64,000 bases of DNA from Diplonema papillatum (GCA_030068145.1 JAPJBO010000099.1:1-64000), one strand, 5' to 3'; counted from the stretch's first letter, positions 9,901 to 20,933 are shown. A program made the numbers and translations. The notes: generated by a model from the sequence alone, not told the origin.

Positions 9901-10574
9901 CCCCCCATCGATGATGAAAACAGACAGCCAGCTTAATCCTCAAATCACCAAGATTTCTCAAGTAACCCAGTCTCATGTTCGGGGTGCAGGGGGATCCCGT
10001 GCATGAAGCGCCAACGGAAGGGTTTCGGACCCCGTGCCGGGCACACTGGTTACGTGACATGCTTCTTGCATTCAGCTGCTTCTTGCAGTCAGCTTGGCTG
10101 GTGCAATCTTTTGAGCGCCGAAGATGCGGACGTCTTCGTCTTCTTCAATACTGCGGCGGCTCGTGTGCTAGGCATCTGTAGCCCGTGCCGTAGCTCTGGT
10201 TCCCTTAAGAGAACTACCCAAGATCATTTCTGGGGTTAGGTTCTTGCACAAATAAAGGAATAACGGACGATTGGCAGCTGATCCATGATGCCGACCAGAT
10301 TCTGGTTCTTAGCGTGTACAGGGTATATCGGTGCCAGTAGTGCCGTTATGCACTCAAACCTACGATTTCTCGTAGGGAACCTTGAAAGAAAAACTATAAC
10401 TCTAAAAAAAGGGAAACATAATTGTAATCAAACACCGTCGGTACAGCCACTTGGGTGGGCTAGTCGGACGCTTGCTGCCGTTGGGGAAAAAATTGCCGGA
10501 AACCAGGGGATTAGCTTCTATATCCACATTTGGACTATCAGTCCAAATTTGGAATGCCGGTGGGGAAAAAGAAG

Positions 10575-10740
10575 GAAAAAATGGCACTACACCACCACCC
10601 AGGCCCCCGGCAGAGGTGGCCAATGTGCAATCCGAGTGCCAACATTGTCGTGAAGATACGTCGCGTCGCGCTGTGTTGAGCCCATTCCTGAGTGAGGACG
10701 CACAAAGCCGTTAGCGGTCCATATTGGGAAAATGTGCCGG
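10575..10740 (+). repeat. dispersed repeat A
   Basis: Inverted relative to the copy at 21843-21995. Shared words include CACCACCCAGGCCCCCGGCA, GATACGTCGCGTCGCGCTGT and ATATTGGGAAAATGTGCCGG. Roughly 150 bp, non-coding, with no visible target duplication. Confidence 0.6.
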
Positions 10741-11599
10741 AGACCGAGCTAATGCTCTGCGGAAAAACAAAAATAAAAACAGCGCAAAGCAATGTATATC
10801 ACCCATTCCACACAAATAGGGTCCCCCGGAGAGTGGAGACTGACCACTGAGCGAACTGGCGGCGCGCCCAGAATCGCGCATGACGGAACTACTCGAAACC
10901 ACGTTCTTTCCTCAAAAAACCCTCGAAAACCCTCAAAACGGCTGCTTTGTGGAATGGGTGATATATTAATAATTCCAAACCTCAAATAATCAGTACCGTT
11001 CGTGGCCAATTGCCCCACGAGTACGTTCGATCGGGCGGGGGGTGAATTGGCTGAACTCACCGTGAGCGCATCCAGAGGCTGAATAAGAAGACCTGTCCGC
11101 TGTGCCTCCGAAAAAATTCTAGAAGGGATTTCGGACAATAAGTAGGAGAGAAGAACACACTATCAAATGAGTTGTGGAAGGCTCTTTTCTTTGCATCTTT
11201 CGATCCATGTCATGATTAAATAAAATCCGTTGGCCGCGAAACGTACTGATGTATTATCACCGTCGGTAAAAAAGAACGTTTGCAAATTTAAAATCAACCA
11301 ACGCTTTCACGGACCCTTCCGCGGACGCCGCTGTCCGCTGGTGCCGCGATGCATAAGTCTCAAACAATGGCGCGGAAGCTGCAGAGCCCTCCAGATACAG
11401 GCAGTTACTTCGGGCTGTGCTGCAGGCGGCAGAATCTGAAACCAATAAGCCGCCGCTTTCTAGTAGGGCAAATCATTTCGCCAGAAGATGCCCCGAGGTA
11501 CTGTCAAAATCTGAAGGGGTCTGATCAGTGGAGGACGCCGATGATCATTTTTTAGAGTCAATTTTTTTCTTTTTCGGGAACGGCTTTTGTGGCACTCAG

Positions 11600-11850
11600 T
11601 ACTGATGCGAAGTGCATCGTCTGCATTGCATGAAGCTGCCGCAGAGTACATCACCTGCATGGCATGAGCTAATGCAGTGTACATGGCCTGCATGAATGAA
11701 GCTAGTTCTGGCAATCGCCTCGTGCTGCCATGAAGCTGATGCCGATTCCATCGGCAGCATGAGATGAGGTTGATGCAAGAACATCACCTGCATGGGATGA
11801 GGCTGATGCAGAATACATCGCCTTCTTTAGACGAGGCTGCTGCAGGTCCA
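11600..11850 (+). repeat. degenerate ~30-bp tandem repeat
   Basis: Seven or so imperfect units built on ACATCACCTGCATGGGATGA with GAGGCTGATGCAG words. All frames stay open across it because of the repeat, which explains several spurious frames. No gene inferred. Confidence 0.6.
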
Positions 11851-12348
11851 TCGCATTTTCGCGACATGGGCTTCGAGTCTTTTCTCTCGCTGTGCCACAC
11901 ACCGAACCTCCAATCTAGGCAAAAGCCAAACTACAATAAACGCCAAAAGAAAAAGGGAGCCAACGGACCTGGCACCGTCGTTTCCGACCAACGAGGAGAG
12001 CGGCAGCGGATCGACCGGACCACGCCGCGGGGTGGAAGGACGCAAGCAAGACTGCTGGCTCCATCTGATCGCGGCTGGCCCCAGCTCCTTCCCGAGCCCT
12101 TGCAACCGTCACGGGTAGCACACCGTGCCGAAAGCTTGCCAACAGATGCTCCTTCCGGTGCCGCACATGTCACGCATGACGCAACGAGGCGCTGCGCGGA
12201 AAAATATTAATTCTCGGCTCTCGAAGAAATAATTAGTACCTAGTATTCTATGATTTAGACCCCAAATCTTCAATGAATAAACACTGGCGGGAACCACCCC
12301 CACAACGGGACAGCTACAGGTTGACTTTTTTGTATGGAAGACTGGTAG

Positions 12349-12618
12349 ATTACTACTGTGATCGAGGAGATGATGGACAACGAGTTCGACCTTGGAAATC
12401 AGGACACGATGATGCAGTGCAGAGACGCGGCGGCAAAATCCGTGCTGGGCAACGCATTCTGGATTTTTGCGACGGCGGCGGCGATCTGACACAAGAGGTT
12501 GGGCCCAGGCTCGATGCTGGTCTGCACGGAAGACCTGATCGACTACATGTCGAACACTGCCGAGGCCCGCCGCCGGTGCATCATCTACGTTGTGTGGGTG
12601 CCCGAGGCGCAGCACCAC
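12349..12618 (+). pseudogene. 5' part of a host gene broken by transposon insertion
   Basis: A likely exon starting after a 3' splice-like TAG at 12346-12348 reads 90 codons in one phase (MMDNEFDLGNQDTMMQC, then EDLIDYMSNTAEARRRCIIY). One in-frame TGA at 12487-12489 probably replaces a Trp codon. The frame ends at CAGCACCAC (12610-12618), where foreign DNA starts. At 17052-17060 the near-identical CAACACCAC occurs and the same protein frame continues (17061-17365). The gene is therefore interrupted by about 4.4 kb and also carries a nonsense change. I do not recognise the protein family. Confidence 0.5.
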
Positions 12619-12739
12619 GTACTTGTCATACGTATGACAAGTACATATGACAAGTACATGTACTTGTCATAATATGACAAGTACTATGACAAGCATGTAC
12701 TTGTCATATGACAAGTACGTACTTGTCATATGACAAGTA
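12619..12739 (+). repeat. left palindromic array of the transposon
   Basis: Five or more copies of ACTTGTCATATGACAAGT-type palindromes, some shortened or fused, in 120 bp. Such clusters usually serve as transposase or accessory-factor binding sites; that role is inferred. Confidence 0.8.
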
Positions 12740-13031
12740 AAACACAGGAAATTCGTTCTGATCACGTACAATTGGCTGATAACTGTGGCTCCAATGACCT
12801 TCTTGCGGGAAACAGTACTCCAAAAGGCAGAAGAAGGGAAAGAAATAAGTAACCAGACCTTTGACGCTTAGTTCAGTGCAACAGGAAAGCTTTTATCGGG
12901 GCTAGTTCACCGAGGATCAAACCCACAAAGATAGCGACACCACGAAATCTACGATTTCACAAGTAGCGAAAAAAAACGAGGACCGCGTGGCTTCGTGTGT
13001 AACGAATAATGAAAGTGTCTGCCAATCTGCG

Positions 13032-14859
13032 TTAAATAGTGTGTTCGTCGCTCATGTGCTTGTCCCGTTCCCTTAGAGAACGAAAGGTTCGGAGGCACAG
13101 CGGACAAGTTTTCTTATTCAGCTTCTCTGGATGCATGTACAGTAAGTGGTGTTGACTAAGGCCGAGTGTCCCGACTCGCTTGTTGCAGAACGGGCAGTTC
13201 TGCCTGCACTCGCATGTAAAGGAGGGCCGATGGTAGGCATCATAATGTGCATACAAACCCCTGATGCTCGAAAAGCCTGTCTTTCGGCACATGCAACAAA
13301 ATACTTCTGCTTCCTCGGCTTCCTCGGTACTGTCCTCTGCTTCAGCCGCACCCTCTGCTTCACGCCACGGTGTTTCTCCACAAACACACACCTTCAGAAA
13401 TGCTCCTTCGTCTTGCGGGCTACCCAAATACTTCTGACCCCACCCTGTTTTTTTGCCGATGTGTTCGCTCAAGCCCAGGTTGCGAAGTCGAGTCTCCAAC
13501 TTCTGGGTGGCCTGTTTCCACAGGTCGTCAGCCCGAGCAATACACTTACACAAGTATATTGTGTCGTACGTCAGAATTTCCGGGACATACTCGGAAACTG
13601 GAAACTGGTGGAAGAGACGGCGGACGAAGCGGTTTCAGTTGAACATCAACATGTTTGGTCTGGAGTTCGAAGGATAACATGTCGCGTTCGAATGTTTGTT
13701 GGGAAGTGTGGGAAGCCCATCGCTTCCTTTCACCATTGCCTTGCTCAAAGCTTTCATCGGACACGCTCAACCTGTGAGCATCTTCACGGTCAAACCAGTG
13801 TTCCATGCTATGCGCATAAGCTGAGTGTGTCACGCCTGGGTTCGCCCATTCCAGCAGAAATACTAGCACGTGATAGCACACCACACTGAAAACAAACTCC
13901 TTTTTATGCGTTGCTCCGTAGAAAAACCTGACTGGCATGTCTTGGTACCTGAAATATATCAGGACATCCATTGCACAGCAAAGCAGGTGTTGATTGCCTG
14001 TTGTCTGTGCGAGAAGGGCTCTGAGTAAGTCGCGAGCTTGGCCACCAGTAAAGTTCGCATCACTGCCCAGCACCGAAGTTTGAAGGGTCTGAGCTCCAGG
14101 AATGGTCCTAATTATCAACTTCAAGACCCCTTTCACGTCATGCAGCACCGGCGTTACGGTGTAGCACGGGGAACTAAATCTAGCTGCAACAGGGCAATCG
14201 AAGCCAGATTCGTGCATTTCTTGCACACTCAACCGAGGGCAGCAATGCAAGTACCTGAGTCTGTCCTGTAAGGGGGTGCTACAAAATGCACTCCTATGGC
14301 CAGTGCCTCCGACGCCACGAAAGAAAGACCACAATTCAGCATGGTCGCCACCAAGCCGGAACGTATTCAAAGACAACCGTTTTTCACCCTGGTAGAACGT
14401 CCCGTTCTCGATGATAGTGAGAGATGGTAAAAAGCTGAAGATCCACCAGTCATAAAACTGTGCCTTACGTCGGTCGCAAACTGTGAAAAGCTTGCTTGCG
14501 TTCAGCCCGTCTGTGACACTCACTGCCAATCGCTGCCGACCTGCTTTGCCCCTGAAAGCGTTTCCAGGCTTGTAGCCGTCCATGATGAAGAGCACAGATG
14601 GCGGGCTACTATCCAGTTGGAGTGGAAAGCGCTGCATCGCAAACGACAAAGCCTCTACAGTGTTACCTATGAGTCCGCTTGACAAGTTATTGAATGGCTT
14701 CTCTTTGGCAGCAAGGGAGTTGTAGGATAGCCCTATGCTGCAGCCCGTTTTGTCCCGGACGATACGCCCAAGTTCAGTACAGTCGCTCAACGACATGTTG
14801 AGGCGCACTCTGTTCGCGGCGATGATACATCCGATTTCTTTCACGGTATATGCATCCAT
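13032..14859 (-). pseudogene. DDE-like transposase with C-terminal C2H2 fingers, one frameshift
   Basis: The long frame starts at ATG 14859 (an upstream open stretch has no AUG) and reads a transposase-like protein. Acidic motifs are SVLFIMDGYKPGN, TFRLGGDHAELW and a late SDESFEQGNGE, with LHDVKGVLKLI between; together they suggest an RNase H-fold DDE enzyme. The frame ends at 13546, but from about 13636 protein-like sequence continues in another phase (QFPVSEYVPEILTYD). It then reaches three C2H2 fingers (CCMCRKTGF...H, CPFCNKRVG...H, CPLCLRTFR...H) and a stop at 13032. One extra A in the AAA near 13636 would explain this. The fingers probably bind the palindromic ends. As it stands the gene is broken unless the shift is programmed. 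Confidence 0.6.
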
Positions 14860-15225
14860 TTTTGTTCCTCTACGCAACCCCCTGTAACCGAAGACTAAAT
14901 CAGTGGACGCGCCCAGATTCTTCAACACGGTACAAAAATTGTTTCAATTGGTGAGCCGTTCACGGAAATGCAGCATGACGAACTCAAGGTTTCAGCACGA
15001 AGGAAAGGGATGATCGAGCGCAAGGAAGACCTGCAGAACTAGCAATGCAAGTAGGTCGTGAAAGAAACAGAGAAGAGAGCCGCAGCAAATGTGCACAACC
15101 CACGCTGTGATGCAAAACCAAATTTAGAAAGAGCATGCAAGCAATCTCATGAAAACGTGTTACGTATTCTCGTGTGCCCGTTTTTTTCGCGTGTTGCGAC
15201 AGAGAAAGCGTAGGTTTGCTAGTGG

Positions 15226-16254
15226 TTAGGGGGAGAACGTCACAGGAGGAATGTCATCGGAGTTCCCTCTTTCGCCATGGTCAGTATCATCATCATTGTT
15301 TGCACTGTTGTTCTCTAAGTCGTCTTCATCCTCGTCTTCATCTTCGTCTTTGTCTCTGCTATCGACCTTCTTCCCAATAATATGCTCCTTCCAAGATGTC
15401 TTCGTCACCTTGCTTGTGATAACTGTACGTGTCGGCAACGGCATATAAACAGTGGTGCAGCCGCCATCTGAGTGCACTGTAATCTCTTTTGTGGTATCAA
15501 CAGTCACCTCAGCAGGAACTGTGTATGTACCGCTGTACGTCCCAGCTTCAAAGTTCTTCGATGGAGTTTCCCTCTTGAAGCTAAACTCCAACTTATTGCC
15601 GCACATGGACGGTGGGCGACTGTCGATCAGCTCTGTGCACCCGTTCTCAATCGTGACCACCCAGAAGTATTCTGAATCGAGAAGGATTCTGCCTGTCACT
15701 GGAATATCGGGCCATTCCATCATCCGTTTTCCTGCTGCATGCTTCGTTGTCTCCACCTTGGTCCCCTCAAGCTTTGCGTTGTACATTGCAAGCATGTCAA
15801 GGTTCGATAACGAAACGTCCTTCACGCAGGCCAGCTTTAGCCTCTCGTACGCCTCGCTACCCTTTGCAGTGTTCGTCGGGGCCTTTCTCACAGCAACACC
15901 GAAAAAGGTGGTCTCCGTGTTCTGTTTCGTGCGCACAGCGTACTGCTTCACCCCTTCCTGTTTTGCCTTACTCAGGCTTATCACGTCCATCCCATAGTGT
16001 TTTGACAGGTGCCTGCCTATGTAGGCATTCTTGGGCGACACCCGCACGCCGAACACGCTTTCGAAAACGCTTTGTATCGGCTTGTGGTCAACGCTTTTGT
16101 CGTCCTTCTTGGTTGTATACACTTCGATAAAGTCCTCTATGACTTGGGCTGTCTGTTTTTCTTCTTGTGTTCTTCCCAAGTCGCTTGACTTCTTGTTCCT
16201 TTTTTTGTCTTGTACAGGTGTGCTTGGCATGTCTCTCTCGCGTTTTGCGCTCAT
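15226..16254 (-). CDS. accessory protein of the palindromic-end transposon, unknown function
   Basis: A 342-residue frame with a genuine ATG at 16254-16252 and no disruption. The N-terminus is charged (SAKRERDMPSTPVQDKKRNK), consistent with nuclear localisation. The middle is mixed alpha/beta-like without recognised motifs. The C-terminus is a strongly acidic Asp/Glu run with Asn. It is transcribed in the same direction as the transposase, upstream of it, about 300 bp away. It may be a DNA-binding or regulatory partner of the transposase, as two-gene transposons often have; this is inferred from position only. No homologue is recognised. Confidence 0.6.
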   Translation of the reverse strand: MSAKRERDMPSTPVQDKKRNKKSSDLGRTQEEKQTAQVIEDFIEVYTTKKDDKSVDHKPIQSVFESVFGVRVSPKNAYIGRHLSKHYGMDVISLSKAKQEGVKQYAVRTKQNTETTFFGVAVRKAPTNTAKGSEAYERLKLACVKDVSLSNLDMLAMYNAKLEGTKVETTKHAAGKRMMEWPDIPVTGRILLDSEYFWVVTIENGCTELIDSRPPSMCGNKLEFSFKRETPSKNFEAGTYSGTYTVPAEVTVDTTKEITVHSDGGCTTVYMPLPTRTVITSKVTKTSWKEHIIGKKVDSRDKDEDEDEDEDDLENNSANNDDDTDHGERGNSDDIPPVTFSP

Positions 16255-16706
16255 GGTGGCGTGTGTTCGTTACTTATCCTGGCAGGGGGTGTGGTGACAG
16301 AAGAAATGCGTAGTTTGAGTTATCAACGAAGACGGAAAGCTTCCAGTCCCTGCGTCTGGTCCCAAGGAGTTGGTGCGAGATGACTATGTTCTGCTGAGCG
16401 AAATGGAAGAAAGGAATTGGACTCAGCGACAGACCAACAAACGCATCCGATGTGTCGGCCAACCACCCTGCTTGCAGACATCACCTCAACTCAGCAACAG
16501 AGCCTTGGTTAGTCTGTTTTATGGTGGCACCCACACGGTCTACCCGCAGCCGTTTGTAGAGACTTGGCTGGGGCAGTCAGTAGCTTGTCTTTCTGACTTG
16601 TTAGACGGTTTTCAGAGTGAGATTTCGCTTGCAATCAATAACTATTGTTGTATACCATGCTTTTCTCAGCCAATTGTATGTGAGACTAGAGTAATTCCCT
16701 CATATA

Positions 16707-16831
16707 ACTTGTCATATGACAAGTATGTACTTGTCATATGACAAGTAGGTATTTGTCATGGATTGTACTTGTCATTGTACTTGTCATATGACAAGTACAA
16801 CGTACTTGTAATACGTATGACAAGTACGTGG
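16707..16831 (-). repeat. right palindromic array of the transposon
   Basis: Inverted counterpart of 12619-12739, again several ACTTGTCATATGACAAGT palindromes with short spacers, ending CAAGTACGTGG at 16831. Confidence 0.8.
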
Positions 16832-16857
16832 TACGCTCGCAAGCGGCCCCCCCCCCC

Positions 16858-17051
16858 CCCCTCCACGAACAGCCGCCTGACAAACCAGACTCACACCGCA
16901 GTCCTGTCTGCAGACACTCAGGTTCCACGCTGATGATGGTCCGCCTTATGTGTCCGTGGCTTAAAGGACCGAAACACGGCGCAGACGGGACCAGTGCGGT
17001 GTTGAGCACATACCCATTCCAAGCACGTTCTCGCAATCCCCCCCCCTCCCA
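16858..17051 (+). repeat. dispersed repeat D, near-complete
   Basis: The longest copy of the family. It starts near GAACAGCCGCCTGACAAACC, includes CTGTCTGCAGACACTCAGGT and ACCGAAACACGGCGCAGACG, and ends at a C-run. It abuts the right end of the palindromic transposon and stops exactly where the host reading frame resumes. Confidence 0.6.
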
Positions 17052-17060
17052 CAACACCAC

Positions 17061-17365
17061 GAACTACTGGGGGTCCGAAAGGTTCTCGGAGCGGAGCAGG
17101 TCACCACCGACTTCGTGGTGCCCGTAACCATCGTGGACCATTGCTGGTCGTCGACCCTCTGCCTCCTGCCGCTCCTGCCCGAAGTCCTCGCGCTCCCGGG
17201 CCTGGGGCCGCTCATGGACGAGTTCGGCGCCGCGTGCGCGTTTGCGTTCGACACCATTTCATGCGAGGCCATCACTGTCCGCCCTTCTACGATTGTGGCA
17301 CCGCAGGGGGGTCAGGCTAGTTTGGTGCGAGATGGTCGGGTCTTTCTACCGAAAGAAGATGACTA
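17061..17365 (+). pseudogene. 3' part of the transposon-broken host gene
   Basis: The frame that stopped at 12618 continues here (ELLGVRKVLGAEQVTTDFVV, then DHCWSSTLCLLPLLPEVLAL) and ends at a TAA near 17363. The hydrophobic stretch near 17145-17215 could be a membrane segment. The last ~35 codons (from AFDTISCEAITVRP) are the start of a degenerate tandem repeat, so the natural end of the protein is uncertain. Function unknown. Confidence 0.5.
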
Positions 17366-17720
17366 AGCCACCGCAGGGCGTGGTTAGGTTGGCGAGAGAT
17401 GGCCGGTCTTTCTAGCAAAGCAAATGAATGGCCCACTCGCCCCTTTGCTTTCGATACCACGATGCGAAGTCATCAACATCCGCCCTACAGATACGGTTGT
17501 GACACCGCAGGACAGCAAGGTGGTCGGTCTTTCTAGCAAACGAAGGAGAATGACACACTCTTTTCGATACTATTTCATGTGAAGTCATCACAGGTGGGTA
17601 CACACTCGCAAGGATCGGCTGGCTTTGGTCACATCTTTTCCCGAAAGAAGAAGCTGCCTCTCACAATACCATTCCGCGTGAGGCGTGAGGTCCTAGCACC
17701 GAAAGTCTTTCAGTGTATGG
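17250..17720 (+). repeat. degenerate tandem copies of a gene 3' end
   Basis: At least three diverged units repeat the series CGATACCA/TTTCATGCGA, CATC...TCCGCCC, ACCGCAGG and GGTCTTTCTA. The first unit is the end of the broken gene. Later units carry stops. This is a tandem amplification of the end of a coding region, a pattern also seen at the CHASE and EF-hand genes. Confidence 0.55.
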
Positions 17721-17872
17721 TACTTGTTGCACAGCTAAAGTGATATGGTAGCATCCACCCGCTTCTCAGTGTAGGCATGAAGTTCTCACATTCCTGCTTC
17801 GGGCGCTACCGGCGCTTGTATGGCGGTGGCACATGTACCACGGAAACCTTTGAAAACCCAGGGGGAGGGGTT

Positions 17873-17895
17873 TTTGTGTGTGTGTGTGTGTGTGT
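17873..17895 (+). repeat. (TG)n microsatellite
   Basis: About ten TG units following a short T run. Confidence 0.9.
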
Positions 17896-18442
17896 TTTCA
17901 CAATGCATTGTTGGTACTAAATATTAGTAAATTTAGTTGGCAGCGTACACTATGAAACTTACAAGAGCAAAACAGATGAGTTCCGCTGGTGCGCACAAAA
18001 AAGAAAAGGAAGGATAACAAGAAACGTCGAAAGACAGCAGACTGTACATCAACCCCGGTTGATTGTCGGCAACACAAAACATGCAATGCCGGTGTCTTTC
18101 GAAAGGATCGAAAGCATCCTCACTTGGCAGGGGCGGATTGTATTCATCTCGCAAAACCTTCTAATCCACAAATAACGCTAAAATACCGACCCTCTTGTCC
18201 GCAAATATCGTTGTAAACCCCGCAGGGCATATTTGACTGAACCAATGTTGTCTTGCGACATGAAGCTGGTGAAGCCGCTGCCCGCCCTAATTATTTTTGC
18301 CGTGGAAGTTCAGCACTTCGCTTGCTTCGGCGGAAACGCAGCAGCCGCGGGGCTCCGCTCTCCGCTCCTCCGCCGTCCTCTCGCCACCGCCGCACGATGC
18401 TGCCCTTTCCGACAGCACTGTCCGGGCCTCCGAGATTGCGAT
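17896..18442. other. gene-free stretch
   Basis: No gene seen. A dispersed word CTTCTAATCCACAAATAACG lies at about 18158-18178 and recurs near 61919; related forms occur at other gaps. Confidence 0.4.
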
Positions 18443-18900
18443 AGTTGAGGTTAGAATGCAGAATATCTGTAGCGATGGCCTGCAGTAGCCACTGGATGAC
18501 CACCTCTTCGATCGTACCGTGTCGTGCTTCTGGCGTTTGCACTCATTCGAATCATCGTCTTCGCGCGGTCGCTTTGCGACTCTTCCCTTCCTTGCCGGTT
18601 TGCATGCTTCTGCGGCCTTTTTTTTTTGCCTTCGCTTTTACGGGCGGCGCGGGGCACTTCTTCTTCCGTGGGGGGGTCGTCACCGGCGCTGATGCCTTCC
18701 TTGCTGGTGACGGCGAAAGTGGCGGGGCAGGGGCGGCGTCCGCCCGTCCGCGTTCCGGGGTGGAGTTTGCTGCACAACTTTCGTGTGTTCTCCTCGAGGC
18801 GTGGTTGGGCCTTGCACTGTGGTCGCTGCCGGTATCGCTGCTTTGCTACTGCGATACAGCAGCAGGCAATTCGATGCATTTCCAGGAAATAGGGGTGGAC
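18443..18900 (-). mobile_element. LINE 3'-end remnant
   Basis: Reading the minus strand, the end CATCGCTACAGATATTCTGC then ATTCTAACC matches the LINE tail at 3096-3127. Upstream, a partly open frame reads the basic Lys/Arg/Ser tail typical of the family (KSEGKKKRPQKHANRQGREE). The 5' limit is not clear. It is a diverged truncated copy. Confidence 0.6.
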
Positions 18901-20761
18901 TGGCTCACTAATGATGAACACGATACCAGGGGTGGACCGGCTCACAATATTCCTCTAAAACCATATCCAACCACAACGACCTCCTCCTTCTCCTTACTCT
19001 TTGTGAGAAAAGCGAAAAATGCAAAAATGCAAAAAAGAAAGCACAGAACACCCTCGTTTTTCCTTTCTGTCAAGAGCTGCGACTCAGCTATTCTTGCGCT
19101 GCCTTTGCATCGTCGTGCATCCACCATTCAACCACCTCCACCATTCAACAAAAAAATGAAAAAAAAAGTCAGGCGGATGTTGAATTAATCAGCAGTGTCA
19201 TACAAAATCTTGCGACGTGTCAGCGTCCTCCAACGTCTCTGGACGCAGTCGCGGCAATCAAGAAAACGCCCCCTTTTCTTTCTCGAGAAATGGCAACATG
19301 TTCTTAACCCCTTACGGACGGAGAGAGAGGAAGGTTGCCCAGCGCGCAGAAAGCCTTCTGAGGAATCTACGGGCCAAACTCGAGAATGTTACGACTCCAA
19401 AATGGGAAACCTGGTGCCCCTTCAAAGGGGTTCGCAACACATCTCTTCACAGCAGCAAACATTGATCCTTTTTGATGACGGTCTTTACTGTGAAGGCCCT
19501 GTGACGAGCTCCAGCTCCGGGATTGGCTTTGTCTGTAAAGGGTTAACGTGCCAGCTGAGCAAGAGCGAACCAACATGCTGAACCGGGTCAGTTTCATGTC
19601 TGTGCTCCAATCTACCACGAGAACCAAACAGCCGGAAAACCGTACGTGAAGATAACTATGCCCTAACAGAAGGTGTGGATACGTTAGCTCCAGAGTCTTT
19701 GTATCGGAGCCCCACTATTCGATTGTGCATAATGGGAGTCGATTGTGCATAATGAACCCACCGATTGTGCATAGTGGGAGTCGATTGTGCATAGCTTTGC
19801 ACATAAACGCATTTTCCTGCAAGAAATACTTACAAAGCTCGCTGCCAAGACAGGGAGAGGGGAACCAATGACATCGACTGGGTGGGGGGGAGGAGCTGGT
19901 GGCAGAGAGTTGGGCGGGTGGGCTTTTTCATGGTGGACAGTCCGCCGTGCTGGAGTGACGAGGATGGCATTTTCTTGTGTTAACAATGCATTGTTGGTAA
20001 ACTATTTCGACTTGGTTTACTAAAAACACAAATAACGCTTAAAAAAACAGTAGTTACTCTCTCTCTAAACTTAACCGGGCAAAGTAGGTGAGTTCCGCTA
20101 GTGCGCACAAACAAACCTCAGCTTCCGACGTCTGACCGTCGTCCGCCCGCACCTCACAAACGTGCGTCGGGGGGTTCAGATACAGGTACAAGTACTGAGC
20201 CGCTACGTCCCTATCTCTTGAATCTGCCTGCCGTTGTTCATCACAGTGAATCACGGTCCACCACGGTCTATCAGGTCCATCCCTAGTCCCTGGACGGTGC
20301 TGTATTCTTCGGTCTATCACGGTCTATCAAGAGGGGATGGACCGGCTCAAGTACGGTGAACCTTAAGAGAAGTCCAGGATTCAAGCTTGACTGCAGCCGA
20401 GAAGGTGTACCATACCGTGCGCTGGTTCAGCCCCATTAGCCCTCGCAGAACAGGTGCGACAGGTGCGACGACCTTTATTCCAGGTTGTAACATACCGGGG
20501 TGGACGTGGGGCGATGAGGAGAAATACCTGCTAATCTGCGTGGTACATTCTCAGGCTCTCAAATACTACGAGCGAGAGCATCTGCGATGAGTTAGCTCAG
20601 AGGGTGCCGCCTGAGTTTGCATGCCCACATGTGTACGCTCCAATCACTGCCCGAGACCTCACTTTCTGTTGCCTGTCTGTTTCCTCTGTCAAGAGACACA
20701 CCTCTCTTGGTACAAAGCTGTGTGCAATTAAGGGTGGGGGGGCGAGGGGGGGGGACTCCGG
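18901..20761. other. gene-free repeat-rich stretch
   Basis: No convincing gene. Contains short repeat F words (CAGTTCCAGGAGAT-like, followed by GGGGTGGAC) near 18870 and 18930, which recur near 28630 and 28825 and, inverted, near 20270 and 54770. Also holds a 21-bp tandem array (19708-19795). A frame at 19217-19465 is open but featureless. Confidence 0.4.
19708..19795 (+). repeat. four-unit tandem repeat
   Basis: Four units of TCGATTGTGCATAATGGGAG with small changes. No binding factor can be suggested. Confidence 0.8.
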
Positions 20762-20933
20762 TACACGGTGGAGTCCAGCCTCAGAGCTGGAGTTACTGCT
20801 GCAGTTGAAAAGCGGGTGTCACACCCGCGTTTCGGGTGTGGGTTTGCACGCGTTTTGGTTGTAGCACACCCGCTTTTCGGGTGGCTCGGACACCTCTTTA
20901 GCTCCAGCTTATGAGACTGGACCTCACCGTGTA
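20762..20933. mobile_element. MITE family H
   Basis: 172 bp with ~33-bp imperfect inverted ends (TACACGGTGGAGTCCAG / CTGGACCTCACCGTGTA). The centre holds a second inverted pair (AAAAGCGGGTGT / ACACCCGCTTTT) and direct CACCCG words, so the whole can fold into a long hairpin. Decayed relatives are seen near 24990-25105 and 26815-26945. Non-coding. Confidence 0.7.

Larger units (their letters stand above)
9429..11590. other. gene-free repeat-rich stretch
   Basis: No convincing gene. It contains a repeat D copy (9825-9900), a repeat A copy (10575-10740) and short stretches shared with other gaps. A word near 11025-11060 (GATCGGGCGGGGGGTGAATT) is similar to 3148-3180, beside the decamer array. 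Everything else appears unique and non-coding. Confidence 0.4.
12619..16831 (-). mobile_element. DNA transposon with palindromic subterminal arrays
   Basis: Both ends consist of repeated palindromes of ACTTGTCATATGACAAGT and variants, arranged as inverted repeats about 165 bp long. They include matched outer words (CCACGTACTTGTCATACGTA) and an inner TACAATTGGCTGA. Inside are two minus-strand genes: a frameshifted DDE-like transposase with C-terminal zinc fingers (14859-13032) and a second protein of unknown role (16254-15226). It lies in the coding frame of a host gene. The right end is followed directly by a repeat D copy, so the total foreign DNA runs to 17051. Family not recognised. Confidence 0.75.
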
